Shown here: piece after piece, positions 35,999 through 46,358 of the stretch
How the letters are laid out: every line of letters begins with the position of its first letter
How positions within the stretch are numbered: position 1 is the stretch's first letter
Assembly: GCA_900073065.1 (NCBI GenBank)
Contig: FJOG01000010.1
Location: forward strand, 1,212,715 to 1,271,112
Length of the DNA: 58,398 bases
Reading direction: 5' to 3'
Origin: Phialocephala subalpina
Taxonomy: Eukaryota > Ascomycota > Leotiomycetes > Helotiales > Mollisiaceae
Notes under the pieces: generated by a model
The model's input: the letters and a program-made list of their open reading frames with translations, nothing else
Told to the model about the DNA's origin: nothing
Databases searched by the model: none
Position numbers and translations under genes: made by a program

Positions 35999-37367
35999 AT
36001 GCCTGCCAACCCTGTCCTCCACCAATTGGGAAAGAATGGTCCACTCGTCCCCGCCATGGGTCTTGGACTCATGAATCTAACCCATCTGACCTATGGATCA
36101 AATCTTCCCGATGGTGAGGCACGATTTGCAATGCTTGATCGTGCCCTCGAGATAGGAGAAACGTTCTGGGATGGTTCCGAGTAAGTTCCTCCGAGATATT
36201 CTCCTTGCATCGCTGTCTATACCAGGAGATTGTTAACAGTCAATCCAAGTCTCTACGGCGATTGCGAAGAACTCCTGAACAAATGGTTCAAGCGTACCGG
36301 AAAGCGTGATGAGATCTTCCTAGCGACCAAGTTCGGGTTTGTGAAAGGTAGCAAGACTTTTGCGACTGATAGCTCGGCTACCTATGTCAAGAAGGCTTGT
36401 GCGGAGAGTTTGAGTATTCTTGGTGTAGATTGTATTGATCTCTGTAGGTCGTCTCCACACTCTGGAGTCTGAGCCGGTTTCTGATAATCTGGTTGGCTAG
36501 ACTACCTGCACAATGCCAATCCTGAGACACCAATTGAGGAGACTATGCGAGCTTTGGTGGAACTTCAAGCGTAAGTACTGAGCCACGAGCAGAAAACGGT
36601 GTGGGGAGTGTTTACTGATGAGTGGATTCTAGTGAAGGCAAGATCAAGCACATCGGCCTCTCAGCAATCTCTTCCACCACCCTCCGCAGAGCCTGCAAGA
36701 TCGGCACCGTCGCTGCCGTGCAAATGGAGTAAGTCGACTTCTCCTGAGCCACATCCCCACCAGCACCTTTCACGAGCATCACCGACTGCGTGCTCTAGAG
36801 CCATGGATTTTGCTCCCGAACGCTCCTGATTCTATCCGAAAGACGTATATTGACTCGCAAATCTCTAGGTACTCAGTCTTCACCCGCGATATCGAAGGCC
36901 CGGAAGGCACTAACCTCCTCCCCACCTGCCGCGAACTAGGCGCCGCCCTCGTAGTCGCCGCCCCTCTTGGCCGCGGCCTCCTAACCACCACTTTCTCACG
37001 CGGCGATCCCGTAGGAGACGCCAAAGACGTACGTCCTCAAATAATGCCTCGATTCCAAGCCGCCAATCGAGACCAAAATGTCAAAATCGTCGCTAAGTTC
37101 AAAGCCCTTGCTGACAAGAAGGGATGCACGGTTTCTCAATTGGCGCTGGCATGGTTGTTGAAGCAAGGCGATGATATCTTTCCGATTCCAGGAACGAAGC
37201 AAATTAAGTATATGGAGGAGAATTGGGGTGCGCTTGAGGTTGAGTTGAGCGATGAGGAGGAAAAGGAGATTAGGGGGTTTGGGGAGGAGAATGAGTTTAA
37301 GGGGTGGCATAATCCTCCTCAGTTTGCTTCTTATCTTTTCAGAGATACTAAGGAAGAGTCTGGCTGA
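35999..37367 (+). CDS. Aldo-keto reductase (AKR13/YakC-like)
   Basis: Five exons: 35999-36180, 36250-36443, 36501-36570, 36633-36728, 36869-37367; 346 aa, in frame throughout. The AKR catalytic tetrad is visible: Asp58 and Tyr63 (WDGSDLYGD), Lys88 (LATKFGF) and His129 (YYLHN). The C-terminal cofactor region reads FPIPGTKQIKYMEEN, close to the family's IPGT-x-x-x-x-L/M-E-N pattern. The enzyme is expected to reduce aldehydes or ketones with NADPH in the cytosol; the substrate is unknown. The exon 2 acceptor (AG at 36248-36249) was chosen because it restores SDLYGD. The intron 36729-36868 is unusually long (140 bp), and the exon-like stretch inside it breaks the frame. Confidence 0.88.
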
Positions 37368-39257
37368 GCTTGTAAGGCGAAGACATTGATGTTTAAGGTC
37401 AGTACAGAGAGAGAGGTAATAGTTCTGATACCTTGGGCTCAAGGTGAGACGTGGAATGAAGAAAGAATTTTTGCAAGCAAAAATGCCGTAGGCCCGTGCC
37501 AGCTGTTGAACAATTATAACCTCCTTGCGAAAGTCAAGAGAAAGATACTACATCAGAAATCGAGACCTCAAAAACATTTTACGCCGCCCCCCTTTCGCTA
37601 AGCGAGGGTAGTAGGGTAGGAATCTCGAGGAGCTGCAACGAGAGTAATATCATACCCCACGCGGAAATTAATAAGCTCAAGATTTAGTGTAAGTGAATGC
37701 GCATGTAATTATCATCCGGGGTGTGTTAAAATCGCTACGCGGCACACCAATCGTTGACCAAACCAATCCTAGCGCATCGTGAATTCCATCCCCTAGGATA
37801 GCACGCTCCGGGCTTTCTCCTCACAAAAAAAGTGAGGGCACAGACAGTTCAAGAGGCCTTCCGATTGGGCTGTCCAGAATACGACTAGGTCTCGCCAAGA
37901 AGAGAGACCGTGTGTGAGGCAGGGGGTAGGTTTGAGGCTCGGTTGCAGCGTAGGGGGAAATGAGGCTTATGTGTCATATAAAATGTGAATTAATATCAAT
38001 AGATCCACTCGCCATTTCCTACAAGCCACGCTGGCTCCTCCCACTTCCTAAGAGTCAATCAACAACCCATTTGCCAGTCAGCCAGTCCTCCCAGTCTCTA
38101 TCCTCTGTGAGCGTACCTATTTAAGAGTTAGTTATAAGTTAAGGGAAATGGGAGAGAGAAAGAGGACTCATACTTGCATTGTGGATGGAAAGGAAAGAAG
38201 GAGAGAAAAGGACTTAGAGAAAATTTATCTCTCAAATCCACAGTTCAAATTTTAGCCACTAAGCTTGCAAGCGAGGAGCATTCGAGCCCTCTGGTTGGTC
38301 CTTTCAACAGTCCGGGGTGAGGGTCCGGAGCGTTGCTTTCGTAGGGATATATCCAATGCCACGTTCACTGTCCCTATATCCCGGCAGTACATAATCATCA
38401 TAAGCCGGCAAAATCTCCTTCATCTGGGCCTGTCCTTGCCGATCAAGCTTCCTAAATTCCGCCCTGGCCCTGTATTCCAAGGCATTCAATCCATCAACAA
38501 ATCTTGAAACTTTTGATAGTTGCGTCCATTTGCAAGTATATTTGCGCTACATTCAATCGATTCACAAGCGCTTCTCTCTCGAGTTCTATTTCACCGGCAT
38601 AAGGAGGGAATAATGTGGACAAAGTCCTCATTAATGCTAGCGGCAGTACCTTACGATCAAGGATATCTTACTTTATTGGCCAAGGCAGAGGTGCCGCAGG
38701 CCTCGCTAGACTGAATCTTTCTTGTTTTATTCCTCTCTCAATCCCCCCCTTTGACTGCGAGACCTTTGATATGCCTAGGTGGATATATATAAGTTATATA
38801 ATTAGTCCTTGCAACGATTGTTTTCTTCCTTTCTTCCTGTCAATGATTTCAGTGCTTTCCAATCAAGTGAATCTTGCGCAAAGTTGTTATCAGCATCTAA
38901 TCCTCCAGAACCAACTAGCTTGTGCGGCGTGCCAGCTAAAGCTTCTCCTCTAGCGAGATTTTCCGTGACCATTGCAAGATCTGTGCCTGCTGGGTTTTCC
39001 GTACCAGATGGACTTTCCGGGTACGAAGATTCTGGCCAGTTTTGCTACGTCAACATGTGAGTACGCACATTTCCATACTGCATATCAAGGTTTTGGAGTC
39101 TTACTACGATGTCAGTTGAGGACTCGTAATTGGTGGAGATGCACCGGGGAAAAGCGTCTCATGTTGACATAAAGCCACATCATCGATGACACATCGATTC
39201 ACTAGGCAGTTTGGCCTGATCCGGCGAGAGCACCTTATTAGGGAGACATTCTCACTT
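37368..39257. other. Intergenic, no supported gene
   Basis: About 1.9 kb. Short frames at 38265-38953 and 38972-39172 have no recognisable content, though the latter could be unrecognisable N-terminal remains of the kinase pseudogene downstream. No clear repeats. Confidence 0.4.
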
Positions 39258-40097
39258 AGCTAGAAGGCGAGATTAGATATCAATAACATTCCTTTCGCCC
39301 TCGCCACTTACGCAACTGATAAAGGCATCGTACACCGAGATATCAAACCCGAAAATATATTCAACGGTCACAATGGCCACGACTCGTCATTAATCTTCTA
39401 CATCTCCGACTTTGGTCTGTCCAAAGAGCAAAGCCTCAATTCTTCACTGGTGCTTGCTGGACCTCCTCCCTACATAGCGCCTAAGATCAACCAGGGAAAG
39501 CCCCATACAGGCAAATGCGACATTTAGTCGTTTGCCGTGATGATACTTTTAGTTATTGGCTGTTTCTGCTTAGAAGAGCCAGACCTACCCCTAGAGAAGC
39601 GGAAGAATCGAATGGCCCTACTCCCCGGATATCGCTCTAACCTTACTTTTGAGGCGGATCAAGGTCCAGCGGTGTCCTTGAGCCGCTGAAAGACTCAACT
39701 ACGATGGTATGAAAGGCTCATATCACTAGTCAAGCACAAAATGGCCCCGTCATTACTGATACCTCTGCTAGCGGAAAATGTAGAAGCTCGGCTTGATTCT
39801 CAACAATGCCTGTCTTTATTCTTCCCTGAGCAGTATAAGGAGCAACCGGCTACCACACCGAAGACCCTTCAACCTCGTTTGGAAAAGCCGTCATATGCCC
39901 CATTACCCGTTCCAAAGATACGGAAATTTCGGCAAGAAGGCGCTAGCCTCGTTCAACGGAGTCGAAATAACTGGAAATCCGCAATACCAGGAGAGAGGAC
40001 CGTCGTCACGGCTCCCCGCCTTCCCCACAATCTTCGGAGCCAGAAAATCCTCAGTCTGAAGACAATCAAACCATCATTGAAGGAAATTGGGCGCTGA
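39258..40097 (+). pseudogene. Decayed protein kinase fragment
   Basis: One frame reads GIVHRDIKPENIF (catalytic loop with HRD and Asn), YISDFGLSKEQ (DFG magnesium loop) and PPPYIAPKINQGKPHTGKCDI, corresponding to the activation segment and APE region (APE altered to APK). It then meets TAG where kinases have CDIWSFAVM: another apparent TGG-to-TAG change, near 39525. A further frame (39741-40097) carries the C-lobe remnant AENVEARLDSQQCL. Most of the N-lobe, including the ATP-binding Gly loop and Lys, is missing, and a stop lies just before the first block (near 39261). It is not functional. Confidence 0.75.
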
Positions 40098-41386
40098 GAT
40101 TAATCAGGAACGTGAAGATGGAAAGATAAAGTCTGTATACGAGTGCAACAGACATACGTTTTTTGTAGCCTGCACTTGAAATTTCAGGTACTCACTCCCG
40201 CTAACCTTGACAAGAAAATACTTGTCTGTTTTATATGTTGTGCTCGCACATAAACTGCGTTGTGCGAATGCCGCAAGCTACTTCCGCTTCTTTCAACCAC
40301 CCGTACCGGATGCTGTTGTAGGGCTTTTACATAGCTGGCTGGATGACGCCCAGTCGTCAAGGGGCGCGGGTCGCCTTGTAGGGAGAACTATGTGGTGGAT
40401 CTGAATGGGCTCGAGGCATGGGCTAGTTGCAAGTGACGACGTGGTGTTAGAATTCTTGTGCTTTGCCGTGTCGACCAGTATCACCGCGACTGGATCCGGA
40501 GAGTGAAGGAGTTATCAAACGAATGAGCGCCCCAGAAACAGCACTTAGGGGTAACTTAGAGGACTAGCTCGCCAAAGGGTGAGCAGAAGCTAAGCCAGGC
40601 TAGTTAGGGTCTAATGCAAGGCTAAGCCAAGGGTAAGTAGGGAAGACATAGCCCCCAAAAGTAGCGAAACGCGCTAGCCAAATGTGGCTGGTGTCTTGAC
40701 TCAGGATACTTAGTCATAGATATTCAAAATCGATGACCAGAAATCCCAAAAGGGTACAAGTATATCAAGCCGCATTAATCTTTCCGTCGTTTTGTGTATA
40801 GCCGGCTCGGCAATCTACGTTTCCAACTGACCATAAATCATCTGATCTATCTAAACACGTGGAAACAACGCAAGTTCATCCCATCCCCTCATTTCGGAGA
40901 ATATGTCCCGGATCCCTAGCCTGGTCACGGTATGCACGTCTACGCGCACCAACCAATGCACGACGCTTAAGTGACTGCAAGATCTCAGCATGCGGCCCTC
41001 AGAGTTTGTGAAGTGCGCACCAATCACAATTACTTACTAGGTTGGAGTTTGCGGGGGAATGCGGGGGGAAATAGCACGATGTATCCTCTACTTAGATAGA
41101 ACGGTTTATTCCACCTCTGATAGCGGTGAATAGCAAAGATACTTTATCATGATTATAATCATTGGAGGAAATTCCTGCTACTTTGATCTAGAGAACGGAC
41201 ATCTTAATAGATTAGATGAAGATGATAATGGTATAGGCCAATACCACGCGGCTATAAGAACCTACAATGTACTTCTCGTCGACGAAGCTGTTTTACTTCG
41301 GTATCGGTTTAAACTTCTCGTCAATAAGTTCAAAAACGCTTACAGGCGTGCCCGTCCTACCGTTCCCCTACCAAAAGTGATCAGAC
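40098..41386. other. Intergenic with degenerate repeat-like words
   Basis: About 1.3 kb. Between 40550 and 40680, AGGCTAAGCCA- and GCTAAGCC-type words recur, as in the stretch at 26215-26550, suggesting an old repeat, but I cannot define unit or ends. The last 240 bp before the arabinofuranosidase start are AT-rich. No gene is supported. Confidence 0.35.
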
Positions 41387-42892
41387 ATGTTCTCACGACC
41401 AAGCGTACTCGCTCTAGGCCTCGTTGCCACGGGCACCCTTGTCGCCGCTGGGCCCTGCGACCTCTACTCCTCCGGTGGCACGCCCTGCATCGCCGCGCAC
41501 AGCACCACTCGCGCCCTGTACAGCGCCTTCTCCGGCTCACTCTACCAGGTGAAACGCGGCTCCGACAATACCACGACCACCATCGCGCCGCTCTCCGCCG
41601 GCGGTGTCGCCAATGCCGCCGCCCAAGACTCCTTCTGCGCCAGCACGACCTGCCTCATCACGATCATTTACGACCAGTCCGGCAACGGTAATCACCTCAC
41701 CCAGGCTCCACCCGGCGGCTTCAGCGGCCCGGAATCCAATGGCTACGACAACTTGGCCAGCGCGGTTGGTGCACCGGTCACGCTGAACGGTCAGAAGGCG
41801 TACGGCGTCTTCATCTCGCCCGGCACCGGCTACCGCAACAACGCCGCCGTCGGCACCGCTACAGGCGACGCGGCGGAGGGCATGTACGCGGTCCTCGACG
41901 GGACCCACTACAACGGTGCCTGCTGCTTCGACTACGGCAATGCCGAGACCAGCAGTCACGATACGGGCAACGGCCACATGGAGGCTATCTACTTTGGCGA
42001 CAGCACCAGCTGGGGCACTGGCGCCGGCAGCGGCCCTTGGATCATGGCCGATCTCGAGAACGGCCTGTTCTCGGGCCTCAGCGCTGCCAACAACGCTGCC
42101 GACCTGTCCATCTCCTCCCGGTTTGTCACTGCGGTCGTCAAGGGGGAGGCAAACCAGTGGGCGATCCGCGGCGCCAACGCTGCGTCTGGCTCGCTGTCGA
42201 CATACTACAGCGGTGCGCGCCCAAGCGTGTCTGGCTACAACCCGATGAGCAAAGAGGGCGCCATCATTCTCGGCATCGGCGGTGACAATAGCGTCGGCGC
42301 CCAGGGCACGTTCTACGAGGGCGTGATGACCTCCGGCTATCCGTCCGACGCCACGGAGAACTCGGTGCAGGCCAACATCGTAGCCGCCAAATACGCCACC
42401 ACATCGTTGACCAGCGGCACGGCGCTCACCGTCGGTTCCTCGATCTCGCTGCGGGCCACCACGGCCTGCTGCACTACCCGCTACCTCGCACACACCGGCA
42501 CCACCGTCAACACCCAGGTCGTTACGTCGTCCAGCGCCACCACCCTACAACAGCAGGCCAGCTGGACGGTTCGCACTGGTCTTGGCAACAGCGCCTGCTT
42601 CTCGTTCGAGTCCACGGACACCCCCGGCAGCTACATACGGCACTACAACTTCGTTCTCCTGGTCAACGCCAACGACGGCACCGAGCAATTCTACGAAGAC
42701 GCCACGTTCTGCCCGCAGGCCGGCCTCAACGGCCAGGGCAGCTCGTTTCGATCCTGGAACTATCCCACCCGCTATTTCCGCCACTATGCCAACGTGGGCT
42801 ACGCCGCGAGCAACGGCGGTGTTCACGTGTTCGATGCCGCCACCTCGTTCAACGACGACGTGAGCTGGGTGATTAGCACCGGCTTCGCTTGA
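41387..42892 (+). CDS. abfB: Secreted alpha-L-arabinofuranosidase, GH54 with C-terminal CBM42
   Basis: Single-exon 501-aa protein, close to the usual ~499-aa length of fungal AbfB. The signal peptide ends near LVAAGPCDLY. The GH54 domain contains the vicinal CC at 179-180, Glu224 (ADLENGLF) and Asp300 (GGDNS). These match, with a constant offset of three, the Cys176-Cys177, Glu221 nucleophile and Asp297 acid/base reported for Aspergillus kawachii AbfB, so the active site appears complete. The C-terminal ~160 residues (SISLRATTACCTTRY, IRHYNFVLLV, YFRHYANVGYAA) form the CBM42 beta-trefoil that binds arabinose side chains. The enzyme removes L-arabinose from arabinoxylan or arabinan outside the cell. 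The CDS is much more GC-rich than its surroundings and has no introns. Confidence 0.95.
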   Translation: MFSRPSVLALGLVATGTLVAAGPCDLYSSGGTPCIAAHSTTRALYSAFSGSLYQVKRGSDNTTTTIAPLSAGGVANAAAQDSFCASTTCLITIIYDQSGNGNHLTQAPPGGFSGPESNGYDNLASAVGAPVTLNGQKAYGVFISPGTGYRNNAAVGTATGDAAEGMYAVLDGTHYNGACCFDYGNAETSSHDTGNGHMEAIYFGDSTSWGTGAGSGPWIMADLENGLFSGLSAANNAADLSISSRFVTAVVKGEANQWAIRGANAASGSLSTYYSGARPSVSGYNPMSKEGAIILGIGGDNSVGAQGTFYEGVMTSGYPSDATENSVQANIVAAKYATTSLTSGTALTVGSSISLRATTACCTTRYLAHTGTTVNTQVVTSSSATTLQQQASWTVRTGLGNSACFSFESTDTPGSYIRHYNFVLLVNANDGTEQFYEDATFCPQAGLNGQGSSFRSWNYPTRYFRHYANVGYAASNGGVHVFDAATSFNDDVSWVISTGFA

Positions 42893-43479
42893 ATCCTGGC
42901 CTAGTCCCTACCAAAGTTTCGGTGCAGCACCTCGCGTCTCGCCGATTATGACGTGGTAATTATACTCTTAGTTAGCTAGCCGGTATAATACTAGTATATA
43001 GCCCTTTACTATAGAGAATATTACACCTTTTTAAATCACTATTTTCTTCTTATAATATAATAATAAATATCCTTTGGAGAGTATTAAGCTTTAGATCAAT
43101 ATTATATAGTTGGCATGGAAAAATAATAAAATAAAATGAATTGTGGAGTGGTCGATTTTGATTTGGATAGAACGGAAGTAAGTCTTGTAATAAGTTAACC
43201 TTCTAGCGGCTGAGTATAACGTCATACCCGTAGCCGAGAATCTCATGAGTTTGAAAAAGGGTTAGGCTGAAATTAAGAACTCTCCCCGTGAGTTCAAAAC
43301 GAGCATGTTGAAGTGTATCCTTACGCGCAAGAAGGTGAATAATAGGCAAAGTAATAGCACTCCCTCTGAATCATACCGGTAAGTATAAATATCTTCAATG
43401 TATGACAAGTAATCAAGACGTTTGCGTGGTGAAAACATAGACCTCTGCTCTATAGGAAATTTTAACACAATTTCGAAAC
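42893..43479. other. AT-rich intergenic region downstream of the arabinofuranosidase
   Basis: About 590 bp, strongly AT-rich from 42960 to 43150, in contrast to the preceding gene. No gene or defined repeat. Confidence 0.5.
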
Positions 43480-43970
43480 TTGATTCGTAACCCATTCTTC
43501 TTCTTCAGAAATGCCCACACTTGGAAGTGGAACTCTCTCCCATCAGCGGACCCGCTAGCTATCGACAAGAACTTACTGCAATTGGATCAAGACCTCGAGG
43601 GGTTTAGAGCTTGGTGGTTGAAAACAGAAACAAGACCCATACCTGAGAAGTGGACCGAGTATTCGAAGTCCGTGCAGGGATGTATAGTATCATGAAAGAA
43701 GGAGGGGTGGCGAAAAGAGCGCAAGCAGGAAAAGGCAGACCGAAAGAGGGCGAACGCAGAAATCAAGTACAGAGGATATATTGGCATCCGTGGGGGGGGG
43801 GGGGGGGGGGGGGGGGTTGTAATTGGGAACTAGATACATGTGAATGAATACACGGATCCCAAGTCACACCAAGTTACTGGTCCTCACGGGTGGAGGAAAT
43901 GCAAAGAATACCACGTGCACCGCACTGTCAAAGCAGGGAGGGTTTAGCGGAGGAGGAGATTTTACCTGCC
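43480..43970 (+). pseudogene. Tandem small-protein family, copy 1 (broken)
   Basis: The frame reads LLQLDQDLEGFRAWWLKTET and then RPIPEKWTEYSKSV, clearly homologous to copy 2. It hits TGA at 43694-43696 and continues in the same frame as RKERKQEKADRKRANAEIKYRGY, matching copy 2's QKKGKAEKKYRSYLG. It then runs into a 25-base G tract (43792-43816) and loses homology. No in-frame start codon is evident upstream. Non-functional remnant nearest to copy 2. Confidence 0.75.
43792..43816. repeat. 25-base poly-G tract
   Basis: An uninterrupted run of 25 G residues inside broken copy 1. Such long G runs are rare, form G-quadruplexes, and are prone to length error in replication and sequencing, so the exact count should be treated with care. 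Confidence 0.9.
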
Positions 43971-44216
43971 TATGAGGCGTGATGACTTCGAATTTGCGAG
44001 TGAGAATGAGTTTGAATCGTGCACTGATTTCCAATATCTTGTCTGCTTTCATGTTGCGGCGAATGAACCCGTTATGTACTGTTAGCACTGGCATTGTGCG
44101 TTGAATATAACAGCGTCAGTTCAGGCACAATCGTAGTGATGAGATAATTATACCCCCTTTGACCATTCAGATGTCCAAGTAGAGACCTGAACATTCATGA
44201 ATCTGCAGAGTGTGGC

Positions 44217-44224
44217 TATATAAG
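44217..44224 (+). promoter_or_regulatory. TATA box candidate for copy 2
   Basis: TATATAAG lies about 95 bp upstream of the copy 2 start codon, a plausible distance for a fungal TATA box with a short leader. Confidence 0.5.
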
Positions 44225-44316
44225 CAGAACTTGTTCAAAGCAGGCAGACTAGATTCCTTCTCATTTGTCCGACTTCAAGGTCCATAAAATAGAAGATTTG
44301 ACTCCTCTTCACCAGA

Positions 44317-44718
44317 ATGGCTCCACCACCACCAACCGAGATCAGGCTGCGTCAACTCGATCAAGACCTAGACACATTCAGAGTTTGGTGGCAGAGAACA
44401 GAGACAGATCCAATACCCAAACTTTGGAACGATTTTTACAAGGAAGTGTGGGGTTACAGAGTAGCGTGGGAGCGAGAAGATTTCCACAATGAGCGCAACA
44501 CGGGAAAGTTAGCACAGAAGAAAGGGAAAGCAGAAAAAAAGTATCGGTCGTATCTCGGTAGCTTCTCGTGTGAGATTGGAACTTGGTTGCATAGGAATAT
44601 CCCAAATGATCGTGCGCTGAAGTCGGAATACTGGACGTTAGGCAGGGACGATACTCTGCCTCCATATTCGCCTAAAAGAGATGATTCTGATGATGTTCTG
44701 CCTGCGTACAAGGTGTGA
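44317..44718 (+). CDS. Tandem small-protein family, copy 2 (intact)
   Basis: 133-aa single-exon protein, no signal peptide and no membrane segment. Residues 9-38 carry the family core LRQLDQDLDTFRVWWQRTET and PIPKLW. A lysine-rich, probably helical middle follows (KLAQKKGKAEKKYRSYLG). The acidic C-terminus has two LPxY motifs: LPPY near 116-119 and LPAY near 128-131, each preceded by acids (RDDTLPPY, DDVLPAY). No family recognised. LPxY and PPxY tails are known ligands of WW domains in Nedd4/Rsp5-type ubiquitin ligases, so an adaptor role is a testable inference. Copies 1, 3 and 4 lie head to tail around it. Confidence 0.75.
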   Translation: MAPPPPTEIRLRQLDQDLDTFRVWWQRTETDPIPKLWNDFYKEVWGYRVAWEREDFHNERNTGKLAQKKGKAEKKYRSYLGSFSCEIGTWLHRNIPNDRALKSEYWTLGRDDTLPPYSPKRDDSDDVLPAYKV

Positions 44719-45565
44719 TGGATTTAGATTGGAAATTGGAGAGGAGCCTTTAGGTTGTTCGTTGCGGTTCAACGGGGTGCCTTCTGCCTGCGATGTTGGA
44801 GGCCGCTTGCAAAGGAGAAGTACTAGCACTTGCAGTGAGCCTGTACTATACTTAGTTAGATCTGGAGTCCTGAACGCAGTAGCGGCAATAAGCGAGTAGA
44901 AGCTTTCTGAGCGATCTGACAACGTGACTATGCTATGAAAGAGCATCAAGGACCATTGTGAACATATCGAAAGACATAAGGCTACCTCGCGGTGTTGAGA
45001 AAACGACACACCAAAGTACTATGAGCCTAGGTACATTCATTATAACTGGAGAATACGACGGTCAAGAACTTAAGCATGGTCAACGCCATCACCCTCTGGA
45101 CACCCTTATAGGGTTTGCTCGACATTATCAGTTTCTTTCCCAAGTTCCGGAAAGTGCAGGACAATCATAAGTCCTATTTCGCTTATTCTCTACACCTGGA
45201 GGTTACAGGATCACTTCATTGAACCCCTGACTCTTAGAGATTCGACAGCCGTACTTATTAGCCTACACAGTCGACCGAAAAGGCAATTATTGACTGTGAA
45301 ACTGTCTCTGTTTCGAGATAATGTTCACCCACATATTCACCACCATGCGCTTTCCAAGTCGCCCGGTTTTACCGGGTCCTAGCGTGTCTACGACCACGAT
45401 TCAGCTTTTGACTCAAAAGCAAGGCATATAATAGCACCGAAGAGAATTTGCTCTGAATCAGCACAGCTGATACGAGCGATTTTGAGAAGGGACTGCATGT
45501 GCGAAAAAAAAAATGAAAATCTTTTTTTCAGATACCAGATACTAATTACCCGGCACTCTCACAAG
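44719..45565. other. Spacer between array copies 2 and 3
   Basis: About 850 bp with no supported gene. Presumably promoter and terminator sequence of the array; I did not detect conserved blocks shared with the copy 2 upstream region. Confidence 0.4.
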
Positions 45566-45991
45566 ATGGTGCGAACACTATTCAACTTCAATTTACTCTG
45601 CCTGCCGAATCCGCGCATACAAAACACCGAAACACCACTAGACCTAAGACATAGCATCAACGTCGAATTCTACATGCTATGGCTAGAACTCGAATACTTC
45701 AAGCGGTGGTGGGAACCAACAGGAGAGCCGCGCCTGAGAAATGGTACAAGGTTTCCGAGAACGTCGAAGCTTGCCGACTCGCATGGTTTCATGAAAGGCA
45801 TCTTGAAACAGAGCGCGAGAAGAGGGAGAGCGAGTAGGACCTAGAATGCGCATTGAACAGTTAGGGAGGAGGATTAAGAGGTTGAAGGAGGGGCATGTGT
45901 ATAAGGGGGATGATCCATCGCCAAGGTACACTGCCGCGCCTGGGTATACTCCACCGGAGGAAGTTTTGCCACTGTATCGCGAGGCAGAGTG
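45566..45991 (+). pseudogene. Tandem small-protein family, copy 3 (broken)
   Basis: ATG 45566 opens a frame with NVEFYMLWLELEYFKRWWEP, closely matching copy 4 (SEFYKLHLELKDFAEWWKP). The frame slips near 45740: the next block KWYKVSENVEACRLAW lies in a second frame that ends at TAG near 45836, and the tail RIEQLGRRIKRLKEG plus DDPSPRYTAAPG and EEVLPLYREAE lies in a third frame. At least two indels and one stop therefore break it. The C-terminal LPLY keeps the family's LPxY pattern. Confidence 0.8.
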
Positions 45992-46358
45992 ATAGCTTGA
46001 GATTAATTAATGATCTTGTGTTGGAGTAAAGTAACCGAGAAACCAAACTTGTATATCGGATCAGCACTTCGCGCTATGACACATTTTCACACAACATGAC
46101 CTGGTCTCCCCAAAACAAATTGAAAATTGGAGCAATTAGAATCAGATTTAATAGTGGTGTATACTTAACAACTAGGCCTACTAACAATGTCATTGCCATT
46201 GTGTGAATGTCTTCATCACCAAGAAACAGCAGAATACCAGTGAAAGTAGGTGAAAACTGAATCATGTGGGCTCTAAGGAGTCTAGAAGGGACAGTGCAGC
46301 GAAGACGTCTAAAGTATTCGGCTTTTCGACTTCTGACACCAACCATCACGCTCAAAAG
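45992..46358. other. Spacer between array copies 3 and 4
   Basis: About 370 bp with no supported gene. It should hold the promoter of copy 4; no clear TATA box was picked out. Confidence 0.4.

Noticed and set aside
36751..36868. Possible extra exon inside the aldo-keto reductase intron (a short frame reading PWILLPNAPDSI)
   Set aside because: The required junctions do not keep frame, whereas direct joining of 36728 to 36869 rebuilds a family-like QMEYSVFTRDIEG.
41537..42493. 318-codon open frame on the minus strand opposite the GH54 gene
   Set aside because: The GC-rich, codon-biased GH54 CDS keeps the complementary frame open by chance; the product is low-complexity Ala/Gly/Arg/Val with no domain.
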